Shown here one piece after another: positions 63,853 through 64,000 of a DNA stretch of 64,000 nt; within the stretch, counting starts at the first letter, position 1; every line of letters starts with the position of its first letter. The notes under the pieces are model-generated. The model worked only from the letters and a program-made list of their open reading frames with translations, was not told the origin of the DNA and searched no databases. The stretch spans positions 1-64,000 of the forward strand of contig JAXCGZ010019314.1 of NCBI GenBank assembly GCA_037179515.1, given 5' to 3'. Source of the stretch: Halocaridina rubra. Taxonomy: Eukaryota; Arthropoda; Malacostraca; Decapoda; Atyidae. A program made the position numbers and the translations under genes.

Positions 63853-64000
63853 TCACTGGTTTGTTGACTTATGAACATTTCCTACAGCGAACAGTGAAAA
63901 TTTTGATGTACTTCCATGAAAATAAGTTATCAAATAGTCATCCGAGAATGATATTAACAAATTCTTTATCTTCATGTATACAGTAAACTCCAATAGTCTA

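Overview
This window looks like repeat-dense, AT-rich animal DNA. The mix of elements (CR1/L2-like, Jockey/I-like and RTE-like non-LTR retrotransposons, BEL/Pao and Ty3/gypsy LTR elements, a piggyBac element, a tRNA-derived SINE) and the very long TA, GA, CA and TTA microsatellites suggest an arthropod, most likely a decapod crustacean. That placement is inference. The only host gene I can support is the last coding exon of a glutaredoxin on the minus strand (62508-62621). Nearly everything else is transposon sequence, mostly decayed.

Layout. 0.4-0.9 kb: microsatellites around SINE copy 1. 0.9-12.1 kb: five CR1-like copies, the first inverted and the next four head to tail; the copy at 8498-11816 is the best preserved. 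12.6-13.4 kb: a giant TA repeat and SINE copy 2 with 17-bp target-site duplications (TSDs). 14.6-24.1 kb: a Jockey-like element split by a BEL/Pao element (15229-23086, two LTRs, TSD AAACC), which is itself split by another LINE. 24.1-27.8 kb: two interleaved CR1-like copies. 28.7-34.5 kb: two minus-strand gypsy-like elements fused end to end.

35.06-61.05 kb is the most interesting part. A piggyBac element starts at TTAA+CCC (35055) with an N-terminal exon. Its apparent intron holds two inverted LTR-like arms, a tRNA-Leu-type primer binding site and compound microsatellites. An RTE element sat about 80 bp beyond the piggyBac 3' end. The segment from the GA repeat of the piggyBac intron to the RTE 3' tail was then tandemly duplicated with a period near 4.68 kb, giving the order R1-P1-R2-P2-R3-P3-R4 (R = RTE, P = piggyBac 3' exon). 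R1 was later split by a CR1-like element, which was in turn split by a Jockey-like element.

61.06-64 kb: low-information sequence, the glutaredoxin exon whose splice acceptor abuts a TTA microsatellite, and a CR1-like 3' fragment in the upstream intron.

Boundaries and family names come from reading motifs and comparing copies within the window; no database search was run. Clade names are therefore provisional.
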